From positions 155,426 to 219,425 of the forward strand of contig NZ_JBJHBQ010000005.1 of NCBI RefSeq assembly GCF_050485565.1: a stretch of 64,000 bases of DNA, written 5' to 3'. The stretch is from Glycocaulis sp050485565 (GTDB lineage Bacteria; Pseudomonadota; Alphaproteobacteria; Caulobacterales; Maricaulaceae). The notes below the pieces were generated by a model, which saw only the letters and a list, made by a program, of their open reading frames with translations, did not search any database and was not told the origin of the DNA. A program made the position numbers and the translations under genes. Positions 33,633 to 45,485 of the stretch are shown here, piece after piece (position 1 is the stretch's first letter; every line of letters starts with the position of its first letter).

Positions 33633-33635
33633 TCC

Positions 33636-34304
33636 CTACTCCAGCCGCCCTCTCAGCGCAGCCGCCATGCCGAACGGAGCCAGCGCCAGCGCGGCCAGCG
33701 AGAACGCGCCTGCCAGCATCAGGTTCGTGCCCGCAAGGCCCGTCCCTTCCAGCGCGGCGCGGCCGGCACCGGCCACAAACACCAGTAGCGGCACCTGCAG
33801 CGGCGCGGCGATCAGCGCAATGAGAAGCCCTGAGCGCTTTACCCCCGCCGCCAGCGCACCGGCAAAGCCTGACACTAGCGCGAGGCCCGGCAAGGCCAGC
33901 ACAAGGCCGATACTGAGCGCGGCCGCGCTGGCCCCGTCCATGCCATAGGCCATAGCCGCGACAAACCCGATCAGGGGCGCAGGCCACAGCACGGCGCTGA
34001 CATAGGCTGCCGCCTTGATGGCCGACAGCGCGGTGAGAGAGACCGGCGAGAGCGCATAAAGCTCCAGCGTGCCATCGGAGAGATCATCGCCAAACAGGCG
34101 CTCTGCCCCCTGCAGGCTCGCCAAGAGGGCCGCAAAGGCGATGACCCCGGGAGCGGCCGCGCGCAATATGTCCGCGTCCGGCCCGATGGCCAGCGGCACC
34201 AGGGCCAGCGCGGCCAGCATGAAGGCGGCAGGCCCGGCCGGTCCGCCGCCGCCCGCAGCGGCCAGTCGCCATTCGCGCACGAAGACAGCCAGAAACGCGC
34301 TCAT
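33636..34304 (-). CDS. ccmB: Heme exporter permease CcmB
   Basis: 222 aa membrane subunit of the CcmABCD ABC transporter complex. About six hydrophobic segments; the family pattern LLASLQGAERLFGDDLSDGTLELYALSP is clear near residue 60-90. It overlaps ccmA by 4 bases (ATGA). The ATPase powers release of holo-CcmE rather than heme export as such. Confidence 0.94.
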   Translation of the reverse strand: MSAFLAVFVREWRLAAAGGGGPAGPAAFMLAALALVPLAIGPDADILRAAAPGVIAFAALLASLQGAERLFGDDLSDGTLELYALSPVSLTALSAIKAAAYVSAVLWPAPLIGFVAAMAYGMDGASAAALSIGLVLALPGLALVSGFAGALAAGVKRSGLLIALIAAPLQVPLLVFVAGAGRAALEGTGLAGTNLMLAGAFSLAALALAPFGMAAALRGRLE

Positions 34305-34894
34305 GCGCCCATCTCCATCATGCGCACATCGCCCCAGCCCAGATCAGCGTGTGTGGCGGCGATGACCATGCCGCCGCCCGCACGGAAATCCGCCACCAGA
34401 GCTCCCAGCAGCGCCTTGCCGTCACCATCCAGCGGTGCCGCCGGCTCATCCATCAGCCAGAGCCGGGCTTTTGCTTCCAGCGTCAGCCGCGCGATGGCAA
34501 GGCGGCGCTTCTGCCCGGCAGAAAGCTGGCCGCAGGCGCGAAACACCAGTTTTGAAAGCCCCATCGCCTCCAGCGCGGCACCGCCATCGCCAGCCCCGTG
34601 CAGGCGGGCAGCAAAGCGGATGGCCTCACGCACCGTCTCGGCAGGTTTGAGCGCATCGCCATGACCAAGATACGCCAGAGGCGGGGCAGTGATCGTGCCG
34701 GCATCAGGCCGGACAAGGCCCGCAATCGCGCGCAATAGCGTTGTCTTGCCAGTGCCATTGGGTCCGGTCAGCACCAGCGCTTCGCCGGGTGCGAGCGTGA
34801 AGGAGAGATCACGCACCAGCGCGCGCCCGCCCCGCGACAGGGTGAGGCTCTGAACGCCAAGATTGGCGGCGATGTCACGGGCGGAGACGCTCAT
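34301..34894 (-). CDS. ccmA: Heme exporter ATP-binding protein CcmA
   Basis: 197 aa ABC ATPase from the ATG at 34894: Walker A GPNGTGKTT at 44-52, signature LSAGQKRRLAIARL near 125, Walker B LWLMDEP near 145, H-loop ATHADLGWGD at the end. The frame is open upstream to 35053 but those 53 residues are outside the family and cover the acnA promoter side. It is divergent from acnA across 259 bases that must hold both promoters. Confidence 0.94.
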   Translation of the reverse strand: MSVSARDIAANLGVQSLTLSRGGRALVRDLSFTLAPGEALVLTGPNGTGKTTLLRAIAGLVRPDAGTITAPPLAYLGHGDALKPAETVREAIRFAARLHGAGDGGAALEAMGLSKLVFRACGQLSAGQKRRLAIARLTLEAKARLWLMDEPAAPLDGDGKALLGALVADFRAGGGMVIAATHADLGWGDVRMMEMGA

Positions 34895-35153
34895 CGTTAA
34901 GCCCCTAGCGCAATATGTGCGCGCACGGAATGGGGCAATATCGACCACAGGACGATCAAATAGCGCCTTGATGCATTGCAGCGCAGGGGAAGCAGGGCTA
35001 AAAGGCGCGCCAAGGACGGCTTTCGCGCCGGATTTGCTCATCGACATGCGCAACCCGCCGGAAACCGTCTCCTCTTAAGCCTGACGAGCCGGATCGCGGG
35101 ATATCCCTCTCCCCGCACCATCGGCAGGGCAGACCCGCGATTAAGGATGTGAC

Positions 35154-37832
<2,679 letters not shown>

Positions 37833-37857
37833 GGACCTTCCGTAGTGATATGAATGC

Positions 37858-37892
37858 AAAGCCCCGGATGGAAACGTCCGGGGCTTTGTTTT
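37858..37892 (+). terminator. Rho-independent terminator of acnA
   Basis: Perfect 11-base stem (37858-37868 with 37877-37887), 8-base loop and GTTTT. The 22 central bases differ at a single position from the terminator of pnp read on the other strand (38054-38075). Confidence 0.93.
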
Positions 37893-37910
37893 GCAAACAT
37901 GCGGGTACTG

Positions 37911-37988
37911 GGTCCCCGCTCGGGGGCGGGGACCCCGGAATGTGGAGCCGGAACCTCCAGACCGGGTTCCCCGGCTTGACCGGGGATC
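37911..37988. repeat. Pair of GC-rich palindromes between acnA and pnp
   Basis: GGTCCCCGC/GCGGGGACC (37911-37919 with 37926-37934) and TCCCCGG/CCGGGGA (37968-37974 with 37980-37986), each the type of hairpin found at 63.65-63.92 kb. They lie between the two mirror-image terminators of acnA and pnp. No gene is present in 37833-38106. Confidence 0.72.
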
Positions 37989-38046
37989 CAAAAGAAACCC
38001 GCGCAGCTGATTGCAAAAAGGTGGACGCGGGTCGAGCCAGAACACC

Positions 38047-38079
38047 AAAAAAACCCCGGACGTTTCCGTCCGGGGTTTT
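38047..38079 (-). terminator. Rho-independent terminator of pnp
   Basis: Perfect 9-base stem (38067-38075 with 38054-38062), 4-base loop, followed on the minus strand by seven T (38053-38047). There are also four T on the plus side, so it can work in both directions. Confidence 0.93.
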
Positions 38080-38106
38080 CTTGTTTCAGGCAGGGTGTGA
38101 CAGCGC

Positions 38107-40236
38107 TTACGCGGCGTCGCCCTCGGCGGCAATTTCCTCGCCGGTGTCCTGGTTCACCACCTTCATCGACAGTTTCACCTTGCCCCGGTCGTCAAAGCCC
38201 ATGAGCTTTACCCAGACAGAATCGCCTTCCTTGACGACATCGTTGGGGTGATTGACGCGCTCGGCTTTCAGCTGCGAGACGTGCACGAGGCCGTCACGCG
38301 CGCCAAAGAAGTTCACGAAGGCACCAAAGTCCATGACCTTGACCACCTTGCCCTGATAGATCGCGCCCTGCTCCGGCTCAGCCGTCAGCGAGTGGATCCA
38401 GTCGCGGGCCGCCTTGATGGAGCCTGCGTCCGACGAAGCAATCTTGATCGTGCCATCGTCTTCGACATTCACCTTGGCACCGGTTTTCTCCACAATCTCG
38501 CGGATCACCTTGCCGCCCGTGCCGATGACGTCCCGGATCTTGTCGACCGGGATTTTCATCTGCTCGATGCGCGGCGCGGTATCGGCCAGCTCGCCGCGGG
38601 CACCGGTGAGCGCCTTGTTCATCTCGGCAAGGATATGGGCGCGCCCGGCATGAGCCTGGCTAAGCGCGGTTTCCATGATCTCCTTGGTGATGCCGGCGAT
38701 CTTGATGTCCATCTGCAGCGAGGTGATACCAACTTCGGTACCGGCCACCTTGAAGTCCATATCGCCCAGATGGTCTTCATCACCGAGAATGTCGGAGAGA
38801 ACGGCAATGCCTTCGGGGTCCTTGATGAGACCCATGGCTATGCCCGAAACCGGACGCTTGATCGGCACACCGGCATCCATCAGCGCGAGGGATGAACCAC
38901 ACACCGTCGCCATCGAGGACGAGCCATTGGACTCGGTGATCTCGGAGACCAGACGGATCGTGTAGGGGAAGTCTTCCGCGCTCGGCAGAACAGCGCGCAT
39001 GGCCCGCCAGGCCAGCTTGCCATGGCCGATTTCGCGGCGGCCCGGAGCCAGACGGAACGAGGTCTCACCGACCGAATAGGGCGGGAAGTTGTAGTGGAGC
39101 ATGAAGCGCTCCTTATACATCCCCGTCAGATCGTCGATCATCTGCTCGTCTTCGCCGGTGCCGAGCGTGGCAACGCACAGCGCCTGCGTTTCACCGCGGG
39201 TAAAGAGGGCAGACCCGTGCGTGCGCGGCAGTATGCCCGCTTCCGACACGATGGCGCGCACATCATCGAGCTTGCGGCCGTCAATGCGCTTGCCTGTCTT
39301 GATGATGCCGCCGCGCACGACAGACGCTTCCACGTCTTTGAGCACGCCTTTGAGCACCGCCGGATCAACACCGTCCGGATTGGCTTCCGACAGGGCTAGT
39401 TCCGCGATTGCCTTTTCCTTGGCGGCGCCGACCGCCGCGTAGCGCTCGGTCTTGTCCTTGATGGTGTAGGCCTTGGCGATGTCCTTGCCGACGAGCTTCT
39501 GGACCTTGGCTTCCAGCTCGGAATGGTCTTCCGGCACGAAGTCCCACGGCTCTTTCGCCGCTTTTTCCGCCAGGCGGATGATCATGTCGATCACGGGCTG
39601 GAAAGCCTCGTGGCCGGCCATCACCGCGCCGAGCATGACCTCTTCGGTCAGTTCTTTCGCTTCGGACTCAACCATCATCACGGCGTCGCCCGTACCGGCG
39701 ACAACCAGATCAAGATCGGACTCTTTCATCTCATCGATGGTCGGGTTGATGACATAGCTGCCATCCTTGTAACCCACGCGCGCAGCGCCGATGGGACCGA
39801 GGAAGGGCAGGCCGGACAGAACCAGCGCCGCCGACGCGCCGACCATGGCCACGATATCAGGATCGTTTTCCATGTCGTGCGACAGGACGGTCAGCATGAC
39901 CTGCGTGTCGTTCTTGAAGCCTTTGGGGAAGAGCGGGCGGATCGGCCGGTCGATGAGGCGCGAGGTCAGCGTCTCTTTATCGGTCGGACGGCCTTCGCGC
40001 TTGAAGAAGCCGCCGGGGATCTTGCCGGCTGCGAAGTATTTTTCCTGGTAGTTCACGGTCAGCGGGAAGAAGTCGATACCGTCCTTGACCTGTTTCATCG
40101 CCACGGCGGTCGCGAGCACACTTGTCTCGCCGTAAGTGACCAGAACCGATCCGGTCGCCTGGCGGGCCATACGGCCGGTTTCAATGGTGAGCTGGCGTCC
40201 AGCCCAGTCGATCGTCTCTTTTTGAATATTGAACAT
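38107..40236 (-). CDS. pnp: Polyribonucleotide nucleotidyltransferase (PNPase)
   Basis: Phosphorolytic 3'-5' exoribonuclease, core of RNA decay, 709 aa. Two RNase PH domains (about 1-230 and 310-540; catalytic region KLAWRAMRAVLPSAEDFPYT and DILGDEDHLGDMDFKVAGT), a KH domain with IPVDKIRDVIGTGGKVIREI near 560 and an S1 domain with GKVVKVMDFGAFVNFFGARDGLVH near 625. All usual parts are present. It follows rpsO but has its own 95-base leader after the rpsO terminator, where RNase-based autoregulation is known in other bacteria. Confidence 0.97.
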   Translation of the reverse strand: MFNIQKETIDWAGRQLTIETGRMARQATGSVLVTYGETSVLATAVAMKQVKDGIDFFPLTVNYQEKYFAAGKIPGGFFKREGRPTDKETLTSRLIDRPIRPLFPKGFKNDTQVMLTVLSHDMENDPDIVAMVGASAALVLSGLPFLGPIGAARVGYKDGSYVINPTIDEMKESDLDLVVAGTGDAVMMVESEAKELTEEVMLGAVMAGHEAFQPVIDMIIRLAEKAAKEPWDFVPEDHSELEAKVQKLVGKDIAKAYTIKDKTERYAAVGAAKEKAIAELALSEANPDGVDPAVLKGVLKDVEASVVRGGIIKTGKRIDGRKLDDVRAIVSEAGILPRTHGSALFTRGETQALCVATLGTGEDEQMIDDLTGMYKERFMLHYNFPPYSVGETSFRLAPGRREIGHGKLAWRAMRAVLPSAEDFPYTIRLVSEITESNGSSSMATVCGSSLALMDAGVPIKRPVSGIAMGLIKDPEGIAVLSDILGDEDHLGDMDFKVAGTEVGITSLQMDIKIAGITKEIMETALSQAHAGRAHILAEMNKALTGARGELADTAPRIEQMKIPVDKIRDVIGTGGKVIREIVEKTGAKVNVEDDGTIKIASSDAGSIKAARDWIHSLTAEPEQGAIYQGKVVKVMDFGAFVNFFGARDGLVHVSQLKAERVNHPNDVVKEGDSVWVKLMGFDDRGKVKLSMKVVNQDTGEEIAAEGDAA

Positions 40237-40286
40237 GTTCTCTCGTACGTACGGACAGGACCATGACCATCATGGCCCCTTAAGGA

Positions 40287-40315
40287 AACGCCGGTCACCA
40301 GAGGTGACCGGCGTT
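40287..40315 (-). terminator. Hairpin terminator between rpsO and pnp
   Basis: Perfect 13-base stem (40303-40315 with 40287-40299) around a 3-base loop, 15 bases after the rpsO stop codon. Only short T stretches follow. It would cut rpsO from pnp or act as an RNA processing site. Confidence 0.82.
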
Positions 40316-40330
40316 GAAGGGAAGCAGAGC

Positions 40331-40600
40331 CTAGCGGCGCAGGCCCAGCTTTGCGATCAGGACCCGGTAACGCGGTTCGTCAATGCGGGCCAGATAGTCA
40401 AGAAGGCGGCGGCGCTGGGAGACGAGCTTGAGCAGGCCCCGGCGCGAGTGATTGTCCTTCTTGTGAGTCTTGAAATGCTCGGTGAGGTTGGCGATGCGCT
40501 CGGAGAGCACGGCCACCTGAACCTCCGGCGAACCGGTGTCGTTGGCCTCACGGGCATATTCCTTGATGAGCGCAGCTTTGCGCTCTGCAGTGATTGACAT
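40331..40600 (-). CDS. rpsO: 30S ribosomal protein S15
   Basis: 89 aa, full family length, with the 16S rRNA-binding signature LTEHFKTHKKDNHSRRGLL and the C-terminal LLDYLARIDEPRYRVLIAKLGLRR. It lies in the standard rbfA-truB-rpsO-pnp order. In E. coli S15 represses its own mRNA; no such structure was examined here. Confidence 0.98.
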   Translation of the reverse strand: MSITAERKAALIKEYAREANDTGSPEVQVAVLSERIANLTEHFKTHKKDNHSRRGLLKLVSQRRRLLDYLARIDEPRYRVLIAKLGLRR

Positions 40601-40745
40601 AAGTCATCTCCTCAGTGCCGGTCATTTCCGGCCTTGCCAGGGCACCGTCCAGCAAGGTCGGCAGTCATGCGCGGTGCTTATGGACGCAAAGTGTACCGAT
40701 AGCAAGGCGTGTAAGGGGATTTCGCTGGTCAACTCCGCGCGAGGA

Positions 40746-41705
40746 TCAGGCACCGGACGCCGCGAATACCCGCCAGGGCGAGAGCTTGCCTGCCTGAAGG
40801 TCGCCAATGGCCACCGGCTCATCGCCGTCCATGGCCAGTACCGAGCGCGAACAGTCCCGGTCACCTATCATCCGCTCGCAGCGCAGCGCCCGCAGCGCTT
40901 CCACCCGGCGCGGCGGCACCACAATGGCCCGGCCCTGGCGTAAGTAAGCCACCTGATCAGGGGTTACATCCAGTACCGGCAGATCGCTGGCAGCGGCATG
41001 GACCGGCTCGAGCGCTTGCGCCTCGCGCCCCTCAGCTTTCAGCCCATCGAGATCGGCCAGCGTGATGGCATCCGCGATATCAAACGGCCCAACCGCCACC
41101 CGGCGCAGCGCGGCGACATGACCCTCCGCCCCCAGCGCCGCCGCGATATCACGCACCAGCGAGCGCACATAAGTGCCTTTGCTACACTGCATTTCCAGAA
41201 CAGCCAGGTCCGCCGACGGGGTATCGAGCAGGGATACCGCATCAATGCGCACCCTGCGCGCTTCCAGCTCTACCGTCTCGCCTGCGCGCGCCAGATCATA
41301 GGCGCGCGCGCCATCCACACGAATGGCCGAGAAGGCAGGCGGTATCTGGTCTATCTCGCCGACAAAGCGCGGCAGGACAGCCTCGATGGCCGCGCGCGCA
41401 GGGCGCACATCGCTCGCGGCTGTCTCCTCGCCTTCGGCGTCCAGCGTATCGGTGGAAATGCCCCAGCGAATGGTGAAGCGGTAGGTCTTCATGCCGTCCT
41501 GCGCGAACGGCACGGTCTTCGTGGCTTCACCCAGCGCAATCGGCAACAGGCCCGTCGCCAGCGGATCGAGCGTGCCGGCATGGCCGGCCTTGCGGGCATC
41601 AAAAATGCGCCGCACCGCAGACACGGCCTGCGTCGAGGTCATCTCGGCGGGCTTGTCCAGCAAGACCCAGCCATCGACCGGATTACCCTTTTTCCTGCGT
41701 GCCAT
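40746..41705 (-). CDS. truB: tRNA pseudouridine(55) synthase
   Basis: Makes pseudouridine 55 in the T-loop of tRNAs, 319 aa. N-terminal GWVLLDKPAEMTSTQAVSAVRR, catalytic Asp in KAGHAGTLDPLATGLLPIAL near residue 45, and the CSKGTYVRSLVRDI region near 180. It begins 5 bases after rbfA. Confidence 0.96.
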   Translation of the reverse strand: MARRKKGNPVDGWVLLDKPAEMTSTQAVSAVRRIFDARKAGHAGTLDPLATGLLPIALGEATKTVPFAQDGMKTYRFTIRWGISTDTLDAEGEETAASDVRPARAAIEAVLPRFVGEIDQIPPAFSAIRVDGARAYDLARAGETVELEARRVRIDAVSLLDTPSADLAVLEMQCSKGTYVRSLVRDIAAALGAEGHVAALRRVAVGPFDIADAITLADLDGLKAEGREAQALEPVHAAASDLPVLDVTPDQVAYLRQGRAIVVPPRRVEALRALRCERMIGDRDCSRSVLAMDGDEPVAIGDLQAGKLSPWRVFAASGA

Positions 41706-41710
41706 GCCTA

Positions 41711-42079
41711 TCAGTCCAGATCGCGCTTCACGTGCGGGCGCGCGAGCACCTCGTCGACATGGGCGGCCTCGTCGAAGCGGTCATCGGCTTCAAAGCGCAG
41801 CTTCGGCGTAAAGCGCAGATCGATACGCCGGGCCAGCTCGCGCTGGAGATAGCCTGACGCATGATCGAGCGCCTTTGCCAGCTTCACCCGGTCGGCCTGG
41901 CCCATGGCGGCAACAAACACGGTCGCATGGCGCAGATCAGGGCTCATGCGCGCCTCGGTGACGGTCACCGGCAACCCTGCCACGGCCGGATCATGGATCG
42001 CGCCTTCGGCGATGATATCGGCCAGCGCACGGCGCACCAGTTCACCGGCGCGCAGCTGTCTCTGGGATTGGACTTTCAT
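41711..42079 (-). CDS. rbfA: 30S ribosome-binding factor RbfA
   Basis: Cold-adapted factor for maturation of the 30S subunit, 122 aa. KH-like fold with VRRALADIIAEGAIHDP, VTVTEARMSPDLRHATVFVA and the C-terminal LRFTPKLRFEADDRFD. The ATG at 42079 is the family start; 17 residues of upstream open frame are not conserved. Confidence 0.95.
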   Translation of the reverse strand: MKVQSQRQLRAGELVRRALADIIAEGAIHDPAVAGLPVTVTEARMSPDLRHATVFVAAMGQADRVKLAKALDHASGYLQRELARRIDLRFTPKLRFEADDRFDEAAHVDEVLARPHVKRDLD

Positions 42080-42181
42080 GGGTCTGCACCTCGTTTCCGC
42101 GCAGGACGCGCCGGGATTGAACCGGGGCACCCTTGAGAAGGGGGCGGGTGATACGCGCAGAAGCGCGCGCTGGCAAGCCGC

Positions 42182-42643
42182 TCAGCCGCGCACCACCATG
42201 ATAGCGCCGGCCACCAGAAGGAGCACGCCGCCGATACGCACCAGATTTGCCGGACGCACATCAAGGTCCAGAAGCCCGAAATGATCCATGGCCAGCGCCG
42301 CAATCAGCTGGGCAGCGATAAGGACCGCGAAGAACGCGCCCACCCCGATTTTCGGGGTTGCCCACATGGCGGTTGTCACGAACAGCGCGCCAAGCGCCCC
42401 TCCGGCGATCCACAGATGGGGCGGGACCGAGGCCAGGGTTTCCCGGCTCGGCAGACCATTTCTCAGCACAAACACGCTTACCGCGCCCAGCATGACAAGC
42501 GCCCCGGCACTAAAATTCACCAGCGCGGCGCGCAGGGGCGAGCCCAGCAGGGCGGCAAGCTGGGCGTTGAAGGCAGGCTGCGTCGCCACAGCCGCGCCAG
42601 CGACAACAACCATGATAATCGGGAAAACAAGAGAGGCGTTCAT
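42182..42643 (-). CDS. DMT-superfamily transporter, DUF606/YdcZ type
   Basis: 153 aa inner-membrane protein with five hydrophobic helices, the single-unit YdcZ layout (first helix FPIIMVVVAGAAVATQPAFN, then ALVNFSAGALVMLG). These half-size transporters probably dimerise; the substrate is unknown. It sits between the infB terminator and rbfA, interrupting the usual infB-rbfA neighbourhood. Confidence 0.82.
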   Translation of the reverse strand: MNASLVFPIIMVVVAGAAVATQPAFNAQLAALLGSPLRAALVNFSAGALVMLGAVSVFVLRNGLPSRETLASVPPHLWIAGGALGALFVTTAMWATPKIGVGAFFAVLIAAQLIAALAMDHFGLLDLDVRPANLVRIGGVLLLVAGAIMVVRG

Positions 42644-42734
42644 GCGGCTTCCTCTGTATTCTGCGGCGGTCTGTCTTCAACACGGCTTGGCGGTCCGGCG
42701 TTCCCTTAAAGCGGGGTTCGCCCTGCCGCCAATG

Positions 42735-42761
42735 AAAAACCCCGGCCGTTGCCAGCCGGGG
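42735..42761 (-). terminator. Terminator after infB
   Basis: Minus-strand CCCCGGC/GCCGGGG stem (42755-42761 with 42740-42746), 8-base loop, then five T (42739-42735). It closes the rimP-nusA-ylxR-infB unit 31 bases after infB. Confidence 0.9.
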
Positions 42762-42791
42762 TCTGCCAATCGTCCGTCAAACCCGGAAGGC

Positions 42792-45359
42792 TCAGAGCTT
42801 GCGCTCGATCTCCTCCACGGTGAAGCACTCGATCTGGTCGCCCTTTTGCAGGTCCTGATAGCCGACAAAGCCCATGCCGCATTCGGTACCGGCACGCACT
42901 TCATTGACCTCGTCCTTGAAGCGCTTGAGCGTGGAGAGCTCACCTTCATGGATAACGGTGTCATTGCGCAGCAGGCGCACACCGCAGCCGCGGCGCACCA
43001 CGCCCTCGGTCACGCGGCAACCAGCCACCTTGCCCAGCTTGGTGATGTTGAAGACTTCCAGAATCTCGGCGTAACCGATGAAGGTTTCGCGTTTCTCCGG
43101 CGCCAAAAGACCTTCCAGTGCCTTCTTCACGTCGTCGATCACATCATAGATGATCGAGTAATAGCGGATTTCGACCTTTTCCTGCTCGGCGAGGTCTCGC
43201 GCCTGCTTGTTGGCGCGCACATTGAAGGCAAAGATCGGAGCGCCGGAAGCTTTCGCCAGCTGCACATCGGCCTCTGACACACCGCCCGGAGCCGCATGGA
43301 TGACGCGGGCGCGCACTTCCTCATTGCCCACTTTCTCCAGCGCGCCGGTCAGCGCCTCGGCAGAGCCTTGCACATCCGCCTTGATGAGGACGGGCAGTTC
43401 CTGCACCTCGTTCTGCTGCAGGCGCGCCATCATCTGTTCCAGCGACGTGCCGCCGCCGCCCGTGCCGCCCGATTTGTCGCGGCGTTGACGCATGCGGTAA
43501 TCGACGATCTCGCGGGCGCGCGCCTCGCTCTCAACCACCGAGAAGGCTTCGCCCGGCTCCGGCGCACCATCCAGGCCGAGAATCTCGGCAGGCAGTGACG
43601 GACCGGCTTCGCTCATCTGCTGGCCGCGCTCATTGGTCAGCGCGCGCACCTTGCCCCATTGCACGCCGGCGACAACGATGTCGGCGCGCTTCAGCGTGCC
43701 GCGCTTGACCAGAACGGTGGCGACCGGGCCACGGCCCTTGTCGATCTGGCTCTCGATCACGATGCCTTCGGCGGAGCGGTCCGGATTGGCTTTCAGCTCC
43801 AGCATTTCTGCCTGCAGCGAAATCGCGTCGGTCAGCTCATCCAGGCCGATTTTCTTCAGCGCCGAGACCGGCACGAACTGAACATCGCCGCCCATGGATT
43901 CGGTGACGATCTCGTGCTGCAGCAGCTCGTTGAGCACCTTGTCCGGCGTCGCATCGGGCTTGTCGATCTTGTTGACCGCCACGATCATCGGTACGCCTGC
44001 CGCCTTGGCGTGATTGATGGCTTCTGCCGTCTGCGGCATCACGCCGTCATCAGCGGCCACCACCAGGATCACGATATCGGTGGCTTGCGCGCCGCGTGCA
44101 CGCATCGCGGAGAAGGCCGCGTGACCGGGCGTATCCAGGAAGGTGATCTTGTCGCCAGATTTCAGCTGCACCTGATAGGCACCGATATGCTGGGTGATGC
44201 CGCCGGCCTCACCGCCTGCCACGTCGGTAGAGCGCAGCGCGTCGAGAAGCGACGTTTTGCCGTGGTCAACGTGGCCCATAATGGTCACGACCGGCGGGCG
44301 CGGCTGCTTGGTCTCTTCAGCATCATCGGCCGAGATGAAGCCCTCTTCCACGTCCGCGTCCGAGACGCGCTTCACGCGGTGGCCGAACTCTTCAACGATC
44401 AGCTCGGCATCATCGGCGTCAAGGAAGTCCACAGCGCGGACCATCTGGCCCTGCTTCATCAGGAATTTCACCACATCGGCGGCGCGTTCCGCCATCCGGT
44501 TGGCCAGCTCCTGCACCGTGATGCTTTCCGGCACGACGACATCGCGCGCAACTTTCTCGCGCTCGGTGCCACCTTGCGTGCGGCGCTGCTTCTCGCGTTC
44601 GCGGGCGCGGCGCATCGAGGCGAGCGAGCGCTGGCGGCCCTCATCATCCTCGACCAGATTCTGAATAGTCAGGCGGCCCTTATGGCGGCGCTCACCGGAA
44701 TCCTTGGAGCGCGAAGGCGCGGCCTTGGCAGCCGGTGCCAGCTTCTTCTTGGCGCGGCCCTCATCATCATCGCTATCGCCGCCGCGTGCCTCGTCCTTGG
44801 CGCGCGCATCCTTGTCGACCACCTTGCGCTGGGGCTTGGCGGTGTCGGGATCAACAGGCACAGGGATGTCGGCCGGATCGGGCGCTGCGGCACGTTCCGC
44901 CTCCGCCTGCTTGCGGGCTTCGGCCTCCTTGCGGGCCTCTTCCTCGCGCTTGCGCTGGTCTTCAAGCGCCTTGCGGTCCTCATCGGCCTTGCGGGCAAGC
45001 TCGGCCTCTTCGGCCTTTTTCTTCGCGTCACGCTCGTCCGCTTCGGCGCGGGCGCGCGCGATGGCGCGCTGACGGCGGATCAGCTCTTCCTCGGAAAGAC
45101 CCAGCTGCTTGGCCTTGGCGGCCAGCGCCGCGCGGGCCTTGTCGGCATCGCTGGCAGCAGGCTTGCCAGACGGTGTCCCGGCATCCTTGCCCGCAGGCGC
45201 ACCGGCAGCGCCCGGAGCAACCCGCTTGCGCTTTTTCTCCACGACAACGGCCTTGGAACGGCCGCGCGCAAAGCTCTGCTGCACGGTGCCCGATCCGGTA
45301 CGTGCGCCGAGGGTGAGGGGCTTGCGGCCCGAAGGATTGCGTTCGTCAGCGTCGCTCAT
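42792..45359 (-). CDS. infB: Translation initiation factor IF-2
   Basis: GTPase that brings initiator tRNA to the 30S subunit, 855 aa. The N-terminal 330 residues are low-complexity charged helix (runs of ARAEADERDAKKKAEEAELA type), followed by the IF2_N block ITVQELANRMAERAADVVKFL, the G domain with VTIMGHVDHGKTSLLDALRS, DTPGHAAF and NKIDKP, then domains II-IV. C-terminal DQIECFTVEEIERKL is family-like. In-frame internal starts (shorter IF-2 forms) are possible but unproven. Confidence 0.97.
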   Translation of the reverse strand: MSDADERNPSGRKPLTLGARTGSGTVQQSFARGRSKAVVVEKKRKRVAPGAAGAPAGKDAGTPSGKPAASDADKARAALAAKAKQLGLSEEELIRRQRAIARARAEADERDAKKKAEEAELARKADEDRKALEDQRKREEEARKEAEARKQAEAERAAAPDPADIPVPVDPDTAKPQRKVVDKDARAKDEARGGDSDDDEGRAKKKLAPAAKAAPSRSKDSGERRHKGRLTIQNLVEDDEGRQRSLASMRRAREREKQRRTQGGTEREKVARDVVVPESITVQELANRMAERAADVVKFLMKQGQMVRAVDFLDADDAELIVEEFGHRVKRVSDADVEEGFISADDAEETKQPRPPVVTIMGHVDHGKTSLLDALRSTDVAGGEAGGITQHIGAYQVQLKSGDKITFLDTPGHAAFSAMRARGAQATDIVILVVAADDGVMPQTAEAINHAKAAGVPMIVAVNKIDKPDATPDKVLNELLQHEIVTESMGGDVQFVPVSALKKIGLDELTDAISLQAEMLELKANPDRSAEGIVIESQIDKGRGPVATVLVKRGTLKRADIVVAGVQWGKVRALTNERGQQMSEAGPSLPAEILGLDGAPEPGEAFSVVESEARAREIVDYRMRQRRDKSGGTGGGGTSLEQMMARLQQNEVQELPVLIKADVQGSAEALTGALEKVGNEEVRARVIHAAPGGVSEADVQLAKASGAPIFAFNVRANKQARDLAEQEKVEIRYYSIIYDVIDDVKKALEGLLAPEKRETFIGYAEILEVFNITKLGKVAGCRVTEGVVRRGCGVRLLRNDTVIHEGELSTLKRFKDEVNEVRAGTECGMGFVGYQDLQKGDQIECFTVEEIERKL

Positions 45360-45454
45360 AAACGTCTTTCATCGCGGCTCTTGCGTAAAAAGGCATATCG
45401 AGGCGCTGCGCCGCAGCAACGCCTACTGCCTTGTCCATCCGGCTCTGGCCAAAG

Positions 45455-45473
45455 GCCCGCTAACCTAGCGGGC
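45455..45473 (-). other. Small hairpin between ylxR-like gene and infB
   Basis: GCCCGCTA/TAGCGGGC perfect 8-base arms with a 3-base loop, followed on the minus strand by CTTT only. It may be an mRNA processing or partial termination site that tunes infB relative to nusA. Confidence 0.45.
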
Positions 45474-45485
45474 TTGCCTGCCGTT

